The notes beneath the pieces were generated by a model that worked only from the letters and a program-made list of their open reading frames with translations, made no database searches and was not told the origin of the DNA. A DNA stretch of 28,822 bases from JADGHE01 sp035716025 (GTDB lineage: Bacteria; Pseudomonadota; Alphaproteobacteria; Rhizobiales; Xanthobacteraceae). The stretch spans positions 1-28,822 of the forward strand of contig DASTKH010000002.1 of the NCBI GenBank assembly GCA_035716025.1, given 5' to 3'. The translations under genes were made by a program, and so were the position numbers. Shown piece after piece: positions 1 through 8,598 of the stretch; positions within the stretch are counted from its first letter, which is position 1; the number at the start of each line of letters is the position of its first letter.

Positions 1-1
1 C

Positions 2-3000
2 GGTCTGCCGCTGCACTACCATCCGGGAGCGCGGCTGGTCTTTGCCGACGGCACGCCCGATATTCTCGCCTATCCGCGCGACCGCGCCGCCTGGGGACGT
101 CTCTGCCGCCTGCTCACGCGCGGCAACCTGCGCGCCGAGAAGGGCGAATGCATTCTCTTTCTCGACGATCTTCTCGCCGACTGCGAAGGCCTCGAACTCA
201 TCGTGATGCCGGATTGCACGCGCGAGACACCGGCCAATTATCTGCACAAATCTCGCACGTTTTTCGGAACCGAGGACCGACGCCCCGCCGTCAACAAGGC
301 CGCGCCTCGAAATCTCCTCGCCATATTGCGCGAAGCGGCCCCGGGCCGCGTGCGGCTTGCCGCCGCGATGCTTTATCGCGGCAATGACCGCGCCCGCCTC
401 GCGGCACGCGCCGAAGCGGCACGCCGCGCCGAGATGCCGCTCATTGCCGTCAACGACGTTCTCTATCATCATTTCACGCGGCGCGCCCTGCAGGACGTGC
501 TCACCTGCATACGCCGGCACGTCACCATCGAGAACGCCGGACGGATGCTCCATGCCAATGCCGAACGTCACCTCAAACCTGGCGCCGAAATGGCGCGGCT
601 GTTCCGCGACGCACCGGAGGCGATCGCGGAAACGCTGCGTTTGAGCGAACGACTCGAATTTTCGCTCGACTCGTTGAAATACGAGTATCCCGACGAAACC
701 GTGGAAGGCTTCGCCAGTCCGCAGGACGCGCTGACGCATCTTGTCCATGAGGGCGCCAAACGCCGCTATCCCGACGGCCTGCCGCCGCGCGTCCGCGACA
801 GCCTCGCCCATGAGCTCAAACTCATCGCCGAGCTGAAATACGCGCCCTATTTCCTCACCGTCTACGACATCGTGCGCTTTGCGCGCGCGCAGGGCATTCT
901 CTGCCAGGGCCGTGGCTCGGCCGCCAATTCGGCCGTCTGCTATTGCCTCGGCATCACCGAGGTCGACCCGACCCTGCACGATCTTTTGTTCGAACGTTTC
1001 ATCTCCGCAGACCGCAACGAGCCGCCCGACATCGACGTCGATTTCGAGCATGAACGGCGCGAGGAGGTGATCCAGTACATCTATCGCCGCTACGGCCGCA
1101 CCCGCACCGGCATCGCCGCGACCGTGATCTGCTACCGGGGCCGCTCCGCGATCCGCGAAGTCGGCAAGGCCTTCGGTCTTTCCGAGGACATGATCGGCGC
1201 GCTCTCGTCCTCGATCTGGGGGATGGGCGGCGGCCTCGTCCGGCGCGACGCGCTCGCCGCCGCCGGGCTCGATCCCGACAGCCCGCGCGTTGCCAAGATC
1301 GTCGCGCTTGCCAGGGAGATTCAGGGCTTCCCACGCCACCTGTCGCAACATGTCGGCGGCTTCGTCATCACGCGCGGCCGCCTCGACGAAGTGGTGCCGA
1401 TCATGAACGGCGCCATGGAGGCGCGTACCCACATCGAATGGGACAAGGACGACCTCGACGCGCTCGGCATTCTCAAGGTCGACGTGCTGGGGCTCGGCAT
1501 GCTCACCTGCATTCGCAAGGCACTCGATCTCGCCGGCCGGCACTACCCCGCGGATTTTCCGGCCGGATGTTTCGAGGCGGCGCCGCGCCTCGACCTCTCG
1601 GTCATCCCCAAGGAGGAACCCGCCGTCTACCGCATGTTGCAGCGGGCGGATTCCGTCGGCGTCTTCCAGGTCGAAAGCCGCGCGCAGATGTCGATGCTGC
1701 CGCGCCTCAAGCCGAAAGAGTTCTACGACCTCGTGATCGAGGTCGCGATCGTGCGGCCGGGGCCGATCCAGGGCGACATGGTGCATCCTTATCTGCGACG
1801 CAGACAGGGACTCGAAAAGGTCGATTTTCCCTCGCCCGAACTCGAAGCGGTGCTGAAGAAAACGCTGGGCGTGCCGCTGTTTCAGGAGCAGGCGATGCGA
1901 ATCGCCATCGTGGCGGGCGGCTTCACGCCGAGCGAGGCCGACAAATTGCGGCGCGCCATGGCGACCTTCAAGCGCACTGGGACGATCGGCACGTTTCGCG
2001 ACAAGATGATCTCCGGCATGCTGGCGCGCGGTTATGACCGCGGCTTCGCGGAACGCTGCTTCGGGCAGATCGAGGGATTCGGGGAGTACGGCTTTCCGGA
2101 AAGCCACGCGGCGAGTTTCGCGCTTCTCGTCTATGCCTCCGCCTGGCTCAAATGCCGCTATCCGGACGTCTTTGCGGCCGCGCTGCTCAACGCGCAGCCG
2201 ATGGGCTTCTACGCGCCGGCGCAGATCGTGCGTGACGTGAAGGAGCACGGCGTGGAGGTCCGTCCGGCGGACGTAAATTTCTCCGATTACGATACGACAC
2301 TGGAACCGGGTCCGCGTGCCGCCGAGCGCCTGCATCCGTTGCATCGGTCGATGCGCGAGGAGGTGCGCGCCACGCATGCGCTGCGGCTCGGCCTGCGGCT
2401 CGTGAAGGGGCTTGCGGAAGAAGATGCCCGGCACATCGCGACAAAGCGGAGCACATCCTACACGTCCGTTCGCGATCTCTGGCTACGCACCGGCCTTTCG
2501 CCGCGCGCGATGGAGCGGCTTGCCGACGCCGATGCGTTCGGCTCGCTGGGGTTGACGCGCCGGCAGGCTTTGTGGGCCGTCAAGGCGCTCGGCCGCGCCG
2601 GCGACCAGGACGACCTGCCGCTGCTGCGCTACGCGAACGCGGCGACTTCGGGTTCACTTCCGCCGGCGCCGGCTTTCCGGGAGGCCGCGGTCGCGCTCCC
2701 GTCGATGCCGCTTGGCGAGGAAGTGGTGAATGACTACCGCTTTCTCAGCCTTTCGTTGCGGCAACACCCGGCGCGCTTTCTGCGCGAAGATCTGGCGCAG
2801 CGCGGCGTCATCCCGAACGAGAAGCTTCGCACCCTGAAGTCGGGAACGTTCGTGCGGGTTTCCGGACTCATCACGGTGCGGCAACGGCCGGGCTCCGCCA
2901 ACGGAGTAATCTTCATGACGATCGAGGATGAAACGGCGATCGCCAACATCATCGTCTGGCCGCCCGTCTTCGAACGCTTCCGCGCAGTCGTGATGGGCGC

Positions 3001-3316
3001 GCGTTACGTTCTGGTGACCGGCCGCCTGCAGCAGGAATCGAACGTCATTCACGTGGTCGCGCACCGTCTCGACGACGTCTCGCACCTGCTCGCGCGGCTC
3101 AGCGAAGAGGCTCCGCCGCCGCAGCCGCTCGCGCGCGCCGATGCGGTCAAGCGCCCGCACGCGGAAGAGCGGCCGAACCCGCGGCAGAAAGGCCGCCTTC
3201 CGCCGCTGCATCCGCGCGCCGAAGCGGCGCAGATCGCGGCCGACCTCGGCATTCACGCGCGCGGCTCGGCGCATGTTCCGACGCGCCCTGGCACGCACAA
3301 ACAAAAAGGCGGATGA
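2..3316 (+). CDS. dnaE2: Error-prone DNA polymerase DnaE2 (ImuC), 5'-truncated by the window edge
   Basis: C-family DNA polymerase of the SOS mutagenesis cassette (ImuA-ImuB-DnaE2), which performs damage-induced translesion synthesis. The frame is open from base 2, and the first visible codons already encode PHP-domain sequence (AYPRDRAAWGRLCRLLT), so the true start lies off the window; roughly 70-80 residues are missing compared with the family. 1104 residues are visible. The polymerase active site is present: PDIDVDF at 1025-1045 supplies two catalytic Asp, and the Asp of LKVDVLGLG at 1481-1483 is the likely third. The GRGSAANSAV motif precedes them. An OB-fold lies near 2846-3040, followed by a basic, proline-rich tail. 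The absence of an epsilon-binding replicative C-terminus and the overall length favour DnaE2 over replicative DnaE. imuA and imuB would be expected upstream, outside the window. Confidence 0.95.
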   Translation, partial: GLPLHYHPGARLVFADGTPDILAYPRDRAAWGRLCRLLTRGNLRAEKGECILFLDDLLADCEGLELIVMPDCTRETPANYLHKSRTFFGTEDRRPAVNKAAPRNLLAILREAAPGRVRLAAAMLYRGNDRARLAARAEAARRAEMPLIAVNDVLYHHFTRRALQDVLTCIRRHVTIENAGRMLHANAERHLKPGAEMARLFRDAPEAIAETLRLSERLEFSLDSLKYEYPDETVEGFASPQDALTHLVHEGAKRRYPDGLPPRVRDSLAHELKLIAELKYAPYFLTVYDIVRFARAQGILCQGRGSAANSAVCYCLGITEVDPTLHDLLFERFISADRNEPPDIDVDFEHERREEVIQYIYRRYGRTRTGIAATVICYRGRSAIREVGKAFGLSEDMIGALSSSIWGMGGGLVRRDALAAAGLDPDSPRVAKIVALAREIQGFPRHLSQHVGGFVITRGRLDEVVPIMNGAMEARTHIEWDKDDLDALGILKVDVLGLGMLTCIRKALDLAGRHYPADFPAGCFEAAPRLDLSVIPKEEPAVYRMLQRADSVGVFQVESRAQMSMLPRLKPKEFYDLVIEVAIVRPGPIQGDMVHPYLRRRQGLEKVDFPSPELEAVLKKTLGVPLFQEQAMRIAIVAGGFTPSEADKLRRAMATFKRTGTIGTFRDKMISGMLARGYDRGFAERCFGQIEGFGEYGFPESHAASFALLVYASAWLKCRYPDVFAAALLNAQPMGFYAPAQIVRDVKEHGVEVRPADVNFSDYDTTLEPGPRAAERLHPLHRSMREEVRATHALRLGLRLVKGLAEEDARHIATKRSTSYTSVRDLWLRTGLSPRAMERLADADAFGSLGLTRRQALWAVKALGRAGDQDDLPLLRYANAATSGSLPPAPAFREAAVALPSMPLGEEVVNDYRFLSLSLRQHPARFLREDLAQRGVIPNEKLRTLKSGTFVRVSGLITVRQRPGSANGVIFMTIEDETAIANIIVWPPVFERFRAVVMGARYVLVTGRLQQESNVIHVVAHRLDDVSHLLARLSEEAPPPQPLARADAVKRPHAEERPNPRQKGRLPPLHPRAEAAQIAADLGIHARGSAHVPTRPGTHKQKGG

Positions 3317-3327
3317 CATCATCCGCC
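3303..3327 (-). terminator. Rho-independent terminator of the phasin gene, inside the dnaE2 3' end
   Basis: Read on the minus strand, a perfect 9-bp inverted repeat (GGCGGATGA / TCATCCGCC, 2-nt centre) is followed at once by TTTTT (plus-strand A run 3303-3307). This is the classical intrinsic-terminator form, placed 53 bases after the phasin stop. The dyad covers the stop codon of dnaE2 (3314-3316), so the terminator of one gene shares DNA with the coding end of the convergent one. Confidence 0.7.
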
Positions 3328-3342
3328 CGCTCCCCGGCTTGC

Positions 3343-3365
3343 CGGCGCGGAACCGCTCCGCGCCG
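3343..3365 (+). terminator. GC-rich hairpin after dnaE2
   Basis: Perfect 9-bp stem CGGCGCGGA / TCCGCGCCG with a 5-base loop, in the 63-base gap between the convergent dnaE2 and phasin genes. There is no T-run on either side, so it may slow polymerase or protect the 3' end rather than act as a full intrinsic terminator. Confidence 0.4.
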
Positions 3366-3379
3366 TGCCATTTCAACTC

Positions 3380-3880
3380 CTACGCCACCACGCGCAATGC
3401 GCGGTCGATCCCCGCCTTGATGGGCTCCGCCGTCTCGGCCGAAACCTTCTGGGCAAGCGAAGCCAGCTCCTTGCCCTGCTCCGAAAAAGCGTCGAACTGC
3501 CTCCGGGCGTAGGAACTGGAAAGCTCGAGAGCCTCGGACGCCGACTTCACCGACAAAAGATCGCGCGCGAAGTCGAACTGCGCGTTGGTGTTGGCGCGAA
3601 CCGCCTCGAGCGCTTTCAGCCCATATTCCGACAGACCGCGAAACGCCGTCGTGTAGGTGGCTTCGAGCAGCGCGTTGGTGTCCTCGGCGACGCTCTTGTA
3701 ACGCTCGTAGTTCTGCCTCGCCTGGGCGATCCCCTTTTCGGCGAGATCCCGATAAACGGAGGGAATCTCGAAACGAGGAATTTCGAAATCGGAAAATTTC
3801 GGAAAGTCGGCCTTGAGCGTCTCGCTCGCTTGCTCGAACGCGCTCGCCGCCGCCTTTGCCGCCTTCTTGGCCTCTGCCAT
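3380..3880 (-). CDS. Phasin family protein (polyhydroxyalkanoate granule-associated)
   Basis: A 166-residue protein of the Phasin_2 type. Phasins coat polyhydroxyalkanoate granules and control granule size and number. The sequence is almost wholly helical and amphipathic, with an Ala/Lys/Glu-rich N-terminus (MAEAKKAAKAAASAFEQ), a central repeat-like stretch around YERYKSVAEDTNALLEATY, and the typical NTNAQFDFARDLLSVKSASE segment near residues 98-117. No signal peptide or membrane segment is present, as expected for a cytosolic granule protein. The start has an ACAGGATGACAGTCC leader, a moderate Shine-Dalgarno. It is transcribed away from a TGC-rich dyad (4019-4054) and ends at a strong intrinsic terminator. 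A second phasin gene lies directly upstream on the same strand. Confidence 0.9.
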   Translation of the reverse strand: MAEAKKAAKAAASAFEQASETLKADFPKFSDFEIPRFEIPSVYRDLAEKGIAQARQNYERYKSVAEDTNALLEATYTTAFRGLSEYGLKALEAVRANTNAQFDFARDLLSVKSASEALELSSSYARRQFDAFSEQGKELASLAQKVSAETAEPIKAGIDRALRVVA

Positions 3881-4003
3881 GGACTGTCATCCTGTTCCGG
3901 GGCGGTGCCGTCGGAACTCCGGACCTCCCGCCCGTACCGCGGTCCGGCGACTCATGCACCCATCGGCAGACGGACCGGTTCACAATCCGTCGGCATGTCC
4001 CAC

Positions 4004-4032
4004 AACATAGTCGTGAATTTGCTGCAATGCAA
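4004..4032 (-). promoter_or_regulatory. Predicted promoter of the downstream phasin gene
   Basis: On the minus strand, TTGCAT (4027-4032) is separated by exactly 17 bases from TATGTT (4004-4009). The -35 match is weak (3/6) and the -10 match moderate (4/6). Support comes from position: it sits in the only long AT-rich stretch of the gap and overlaps the PhaR-like dyad. The predicted leader to the ATG at 3880 is about 115 nt. Confidence 0.45.
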
Positions 4033-4054
4033 CATCAATAATGCAATGCAGCAA
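4019..4054. promoter_or_regulatory. Probable PhaR operator (TGC-rich inverted repeat)
   Basis: Arms TTGCTGCAATGCA (4019-4031) and TGCAATGCAGCAA (4042-4054) form an inverted repeat with one mismatch in 13 and a 10-base spacer. Each arm, read outward, fits TGCRNYGCASMA, the PhaR consensus I recall from Bradyrhizobium. PhaR represses phasin genes until nascent polymer titrates it. The site overlaps the predicted -35 of the phasin gene, which suits repression. Confidence 0.7.
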
Positions 4055-4064
4055 GAAAAGTTGA

Positions 4065-4445
4065 TCAGCGAGATCGGTCCCGGCCACCGGCGGCCGGCGT
4101 GGTCGCAGCTTTGCCGAGTTCCTGCGACTGGGCGTTCAGAGCCGCCATCTGCTTCTCCAAGAATTCGGCCTGAATGCGCATCATTTCGTCGAGATCCTTG
4201 GCTCTCACGAGCCTTTGCGCGTAATCGAAGGACGTGAGGACATTCTGCTCGGCGAAGTCCATGAGGCGCGTCCGCACGTCCTTGGCGCCGGCTTGGGCTG
4301 TCGAGGCCTGCTCCTCAAGCTTCGCGAGCGCCTTCTGGGCCGCGGACATGAAACTGTCGAAGGCCTGACGGGCCTGAACAACCCCAAGCTCCGCCGCGTT
4401 GCGCATTTCCGCCGGGATTTCAAAGGGTCCTGGGTCCTTGGCCAT
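4065..4445 (-). CDS. Second phasin family protein
   Basis: A 126-residue helical protein of the phasin family. It starts MAKDPGPFEIPAEMRNAAEL and carries the phasin core AFDSFMSAAQKALAK and a VLTSFDYAQRLVRAKDLDEM segment aligning with the FDFARDLLSVKSASE region of its neighbour. The ATG at 4445 is chosen over an upstream in-frame ATG (4559) because AGGAGG stands 5 bases ahead of it and phasin similarity begins there. The C-terminus is a short, disordered, basic tail. It lacks the Ala/Lys-rich N-terminal region of the other phasin. The two genes may be co-transcribed, but the promoter-like dyad between them suggests the second is also controlled on its own. Confidence 0.85.
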   Translation of the reverse strand: MAKDPGPFEIPAEMRNAAELGVVQARQAFDSFMSAAQKALAKLEEQASTAQAGAKDVRTRLMDFAEQNVLTSFDYAQRLVRAKDLDEMMRIQAEFLEKQMAALNAQSQELGKAATTPAAGGRDRSR

Positions 4446-4675
4446 GCTCGCCTCCTGATGTTGGGCATCCGCGCCCTCGCCTTTCCGAGAACCGCAACCA
4501 TGATGCCGCTCCGCGGCAGTATCGTGAAGCCGATGTTGCCGCCGCATCCGGTTAACCACGGGGCAGTATCCCGGGGCATATTGCGGATTGCCTGTGGCCG
4601 GCCTGCCGAATCGGCCTTAATCTTTTGTTGACCATCCGAATCGACGCACCGAAGCTCAAGGCTGCCCGCCAGGCC

Positions 4676-7639
4676 ATGCATGCGCTCGAGGCATTCCCCG
4701 CTCTGTCGCGGCACCCGAAGATCGCACGCTATGCCTTCAGTGCCGTTCCGGCCTGGCTTTGGGCGTCCGACGGCTCGCGCATTCTCTGGAGCAACGCCGT
4801 CGGCGCCGACCTGTTCGGCGCGGCGACACCGGACGACCTCGCCGGCCGCCTTTTCGACCCGCAGGATCCCGCCGCGCGCGAGGTCCGCCGGCTGCGCAAC
4901 GGCCTGCCGATCTCCGGGGCCGTGCAGCTTGCCCGCCTGCGCGGCTTTTCCCCCGGGCTCGGCGGAATCCTCACCTGCGCGGTGAGCCGTTTCGCGGTTT
5001 CCGCCGATCCGGCCGGCGCCGGGCAGATCGGCATCCTGATCGCCGGAATCGACCCTGCCCGCCCCGTCATGCCGCTCGCGGAACGCACCCGCCGCATGTT
5101 CGCCGGGGCCGAGGATCTTCTTGTCTTCGCACCCGACGGCACGCTGCTGCACGCCGGGCCCGAGCTGGCCGCAAAGCTCGGCCGGCGCAGGAGCCTCGGC
5201 GCAATCGACGCCGATGCGCACGCAAACGAGGCCTTGAGCCACGGGCACGCGGCGGGTCTCACCGCGATTGGACCGTTGGCGTTCGAAAAACTCGGCGGCG
5301 GCGACGCCGTCGTTCTCATCGCCGTGGCCGCTGGCCGGGAGACCGGCGGCGAGGGGGAAACGGCCGAGCGGGAGCCGGCCGCACCGGCGCGCCGCAGCCC
5401 GTTCAACGAAGACGAGGAAGCGAAAGCGGCCGACCTCGCCGCGCGGCTCGACGACGCGGAACTGCGGCTCGTGGAGCGGCGCCATCCGCTGCGCTTCGTG
5501 TGGCGGATGGAGGCGGACTCGGTCTTCAACATCGAGAGCGGCGACTTTTCCGCGCTGGCGGGGCCGCGAACGGCGGCGCTCCTGGGGCGACCTTGGACGG
5601 AAATCGCCGCCGTGCTCGGGCTCGATCCGCAAGGAGAGCTGGCGCGGGCCTTCGCCTCCCGGGAGACGTGGAGCGGCGTCACGGTCAACTGGCCCGCCGC
5701 CGGGAACATTCTGCTTCCGGTCGTGCTTTCCGGCCTTCCGGTGCTCGCGCGCGACCGCAGCTTCGCCGGCTATCGCGGGTTCGGCGTCTGCCGCGATGCC
5801 GAGGCCATCGCGGCCGCAATCGCCGCTCGCCGCAGGGAGCCGGCCCGGGCCTCGGCGGAAATATCCGCGGCCGGGACGACGCGTCCGCCCCTGGCGACGG
5901 GCGAGACGCCCACCCGGCCGAGCCTTTCCGTCATCACGCCTGCCGACAATGTCGTACCGCTGAAACCGGACGCGGGCATTCGGCGGCCCAGCCTCTCGCC
6001 GGTCGAGCGCAGCGCGTTCTATGAAATCGCGCGAGCCCTCGGGGCGAGGCTCGACGAGGGCGAAAGACGCCGTCCGGAAGTCCGCACTGCGCCGCAGGAG
6101 CCGGCCTCGGGCGAGGGTCCGGAGCGCCCCGCAGTCAGGAAAGCCGACGCAACGAGCATCGGCGTCGGCACCGACGGCATCGACCTCGAGCACGTCGTGC
6201 TCGAACGCCTGCCCTTCGCGGTTCTGGTATGCCGCGGCGAAGAGATCCTGTTCGCCAACCGCACGTTCTTCCAGTGGACCGGTTACGCAGGGCTGGCTGC
6301 GGTCAATGCCGCGGGCGGTTTGGCGTGTCTTTTTGCCGGCCCTGCGCCCGAATCCCTCGACGCGGCCGACAAGACCAGCCGAGCGATGGGACTGCGCTCG
6401 GCAGAAGGCGCGATCTTGCCGGTCGCTGCCCGGTTGATGCGCCTGCCGGCGGTACAGGGGCTCATGATGCTGCTCACGCAACGCGGCGGCGATGAGCCGC
6501 CGGAGGAGTCGCTGGAAACCGCGCGCCGCCAATTGCGGGAGCTCAGGTCCGTTCTCGACACCGCCACCGACGGCGTGCTGCTGGTCGGGCCCGATGTCCG
6601 CATCCTGTCCGCGAGCCTTGGCGCGCAGGCCCTTTTCGGTTTCGAGGAAGACGAACTCGTCGGCAAGCCGCTTGTGGAACTCTTCGCCCCCGAGAGCCGA
6701 CATGTCGTGCGCGACTATCTGGACGGTCTGGCCCGCGGCGGGATTCCCGGGCTCCTGAACGACGGACGCGACGTCGCGGGCCGGGTCAAGGAAGGCGGGC
6801 TCATTCCCCTTCACGTTACCATGGGACGCATCGCCGAAGAGCCGCCGAAATTCTGCGCCGTTTTTCGGGAGCTCGCCCAGGTCCGGCATGACGCGGGCGA
6901 AATGCCGGAGGCGCGCCGCCCCGTCGACGAAAGCGACAAGGCGCGAGCGGACTTTCTCGCCCGGATCAGCCACGAAGTCCGCACGCCGCTCAACACGATC
7001 ATCGGCTTCGCCGAATTGATGATGCGGGAGCGGCTCGGGCCACTCGGAAATGACCGGTATCGTAGCTACATGGCCGATATCCATGCCTGCGGCACGCAGG
7101 TGATTGCGCTGCTCGACGGGCTGCTCGAACTGTCCAAGGCGGAATCGGGCGAACGCGATCTTAAATTCTCGCGCATCGATGCAAACGCCCTGGTCGCCGA
7201 ATGCGTCGCCGCGCTGCAGGCCGAAGCCAAGCGCGAGCATACCATCATCCGCACGTCGCTTTCGTCGGCCGCGCCGATCGTGATCGCCGACGCGGAATCG
7301 TTGCGGCAGGTCCTGCTCAATGTTCTCTCGGTCTCCCTTAAACTGAGCGGAAGAGGCCAAGTGATCATCTCGACGGCAATGAGCGATGCGGGCGAGGCCG
7401 TGATCCGCGTGCGCGATACGGGCCCGGGGCTCACCGAAGAACAGATTGCCCAGGCCCTTCGGCCGTTCCGTGCGCGCCTGCATGAAACGGCGGCGCCCGC
7501 CGGCGCGAGCGGTCTTGGACTGCCGCTCGCAAAGGCGCTCGCGGAGGCCAATCGCGCGCGCTTCCAGATCAAGAGCGCGGCGAATGCCGGAACGCTGATC
7601 GAAATCGCATTTCCGCGCACCCGCGTCCTGAGCCAATAG
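4676..7639 (+). CDS. PdhS-like multi-PAS sensor histidine kinase with an altered N-box
   Basis: A protein of about 987 residues with no membrane segment, so probably cytoplasmic. PAS-like segments occur near the N-terminus (AVPAWLWASDGSRILWSNA), around residues 500-560 (ERLPFAVLVCRGEEILFAN) and around 620-740 (VLDTATDGVLLVGPDVRIL). A low-complexity, Ala/Arg/Pro-rich linker separates them. The HisKA domain has the phospho-acceptor box ISHEVRTPLN (His766, codon 6971-6973). The ATPase domain has DTGPG (Asp914) and a GLGL lid. The N-box reads LLNVLSVSLKLS, where the second conserved Asn (N+4) is Val. Family members (PdhS, related to PleC/DivJ) act on DivK in cell-cycle control. TTG codons at 4625 and 4628 are alternative starts; neither they nor the ATG at 4676 has a clear Shine-Dalgarno. 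No response regulator is adjacent. Confidence 0.8.
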   Translation: MHALEAFPALSRHPKIARYAFSAVPAWLWASDGSRILWSNAVGADLFGAATPDDLAGRLFDPQDPAAREVRRLRNGLPISGAVQLARLRGFSPGLGGILTCAVSRFAVSADPAGAGQIGILIAGIDPARPVMPLAERTRRMFAGAEDLLVFAPDGTLLHAGPELAAKLGRRRSLGAIDADAHANEALSHGHAAGLTAIGPLAFEKLGGGDAVVLIAVAAGRETGGEGETAEREPAAPARRSPFNEDEEAKAADLAARLDDAELRLVERRHPLRFVWRMEADSVFNIESGDFSALAGPRTAALLGRPWTEIAAVLGLDPQGELARAFASRETWSGVTVNWPAAGNILLPVVLSGLPVLARDRSFAGYRGFGVCRDAEAIAAAIAARRREPARASAEISAAGTTRPPLATGETPTRPSLSVITPADNVVPLKPDAGIRRPSLSPVERSAFYEIARALGARLDEGERRRPEVRTAPQEPASGEGPERPAVRKADATSIGVGTDGIDLEHVVLERLPFAVLVCRGEEILFANRTFFQWTGYAGLAAVNAAGGLACLFAGPAPESLDAADKTSRAMGLRSAEGAILPVAARLMRLPAVQGLMMLLTQRGGDEPPEESLETARRQLRELRSVLDTATDGVLLVGPDVRILSASLGAQALFGFEEDELVGKPLVELFAPESRHVVRDYLDGLARGGIPGLLNDGRDVAGRVKEGGLIPLHVTMGRIAEEPPKFCAVFRELAQVRHDAGEMPEARRPVDESDKARADFLARISHEVRTPLNTIIGFAELMMRERLGPLGNDRYRSYMADIHACGTQVIALLDGLLELSKAESGERDLKFSRIDANALVAECVAALQAEAKREHTIIRTSLSSAAPIVIADAESLRQVLLNVLSVSLKLSGRGQVIISTAMSDAGEAVIRVRDTGPGLTEEQIAQALRPFRARLHETAAPAGASGLGLPLAKALAEANRARFQIKSAANAGTLIEIAFPRTRVLSQ

Positions 7640-7747
7640 CGCGACGCTTGGGGCCGGCACCTCGTCATACCCTCAAGAACGACTCGGCGCGCCGCGAAGC
7701 CTTTGGTATGATTTTGCGGGCGGGGGCGCCTCGTTCGGAGGCCGACG

Positions 7748-8497
7748 ATGCGCGTCGTGCGGACGGTGCTTGTGGCCGCAATCCTTGCGGCCATGCAGAC
7801 GGCTTGGGCCTCGGCGGGCGAAGCCGTCGACCTGCTCCTGGTGTTGGCTGCCGACGTTTCGCGCAGCGTGGATTCCGTCAAGTTTCAACTGCAGCGGGAC
7901 GGATATGTCGCGGCCTTTTCGAACCCGCGGGTGCTCGAGGCGATCCGCTCCGGGCGCAACGGGCGGATTGCAGTGTGCCTCGTCGAATGGTCGGGCATGC
8001 TGTCGCAGAAGGTCGTCATCGACTGGACGCTTATCAAGGATGCGGGCAGCGGGCGTCAATTCGGCGACCGGCTGATCGAAGCGCAGCGCTCCTTCGCGGA
8101 GCGGACCGCAATCGGTGCGGGAATCGATTTCGCGGCGGCCCAGTTCGCCCGCGCTCCTTACGAGTCGACGCGGCGCACGATCGACGTATCCGGCGACGGG
8201 ACCAACAACAGCGGCCCCGACGTGAAGCTTTCGCGCGACGCCGCCGTCACCCAGAACATCACGATCAATGGCCTCGTGATCCTCTCCGAGCGCCCGCTGC
8301 CCTGGAACCCGGACCATACCCATCCCCCCGGGGGGCTTGCGAACTATTACCGGGAAAACGTGATCGGCGGTCCCGGCGCCTTCGTAATGACGGCGGAAAG
8401 CTTCCGGTCGTTCGGTGAATCCTTGATCAACAAGCTCGTTGCGGAAATCGCCGAGGCCGGAACGACACGGCACGCCGCCGCCGCGCCGGCGCGGTGA
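7748..8497 (+). CDS. Exported DUF1194 (von Willebrand A-like) protein
   Basis: A 249-residue protein. Residues 1-23 form a signal peptide ending ASA, with likely cleavage before GEAVDLL, so it should be periplasmic. The mature part begins with a hydrophobic strand leading into DVSRS (Asp36, Ser38, Ser40), a MIDAS-like DxSxS metal site. Later VSGDGTNNSG fits the second half of a vWA fold, and the overall pattern matches the DUF1194 family. No biochemical function is established for this family. The ATG has a clean Shine-Dalgarno (CGGAGG, spaced 6). It follows the kinase gene by 108 bases and precedes the dipeptide-binding protein gene by 101 bases on the same strand. Confidence 0.85.
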   Translation: MRVVRTVLVAAILAAMQTAWASAGEAVDLLLVLAADVSRSVDSVKFQLQRDGYVAAFSNPRVLEAIRSGRNGRIAVCLVEWSGMLSQKVVIDWTLIKDAGSGRQFGDRLIEAQRSFAERTAIGAGIDFAAAQFARAPYESTRRTIDVSGDGTNNSGPDVKLSRDAAVTQNITINGLVILSERPLPWNPDHTHPPGGLANYYRENVIGGPGAFVMTAESFRSFGESLINKLVAEIAEAGTTRHAAAAPAR

Positions 8498-8598
8498 GAC
8501 GCGAGGCCAAGCGGTTCAACGAAAGACCGCAGGCTGGGCGAGGCGCGCAGGCTTGCGTATATGTCATGCGCGAGCGACCGCTGGAGGGGAGAAATGAC

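Noticed and set aside
4205..7660. A 1151-codon open frame on the minus strand opposite the PdhS-like kinase gene
   Set aside because: It has no recognisable domain, an Arg/Gly-rich composition typical of GC-biased antisense frames, and conflicts with a gene full of family motifs.
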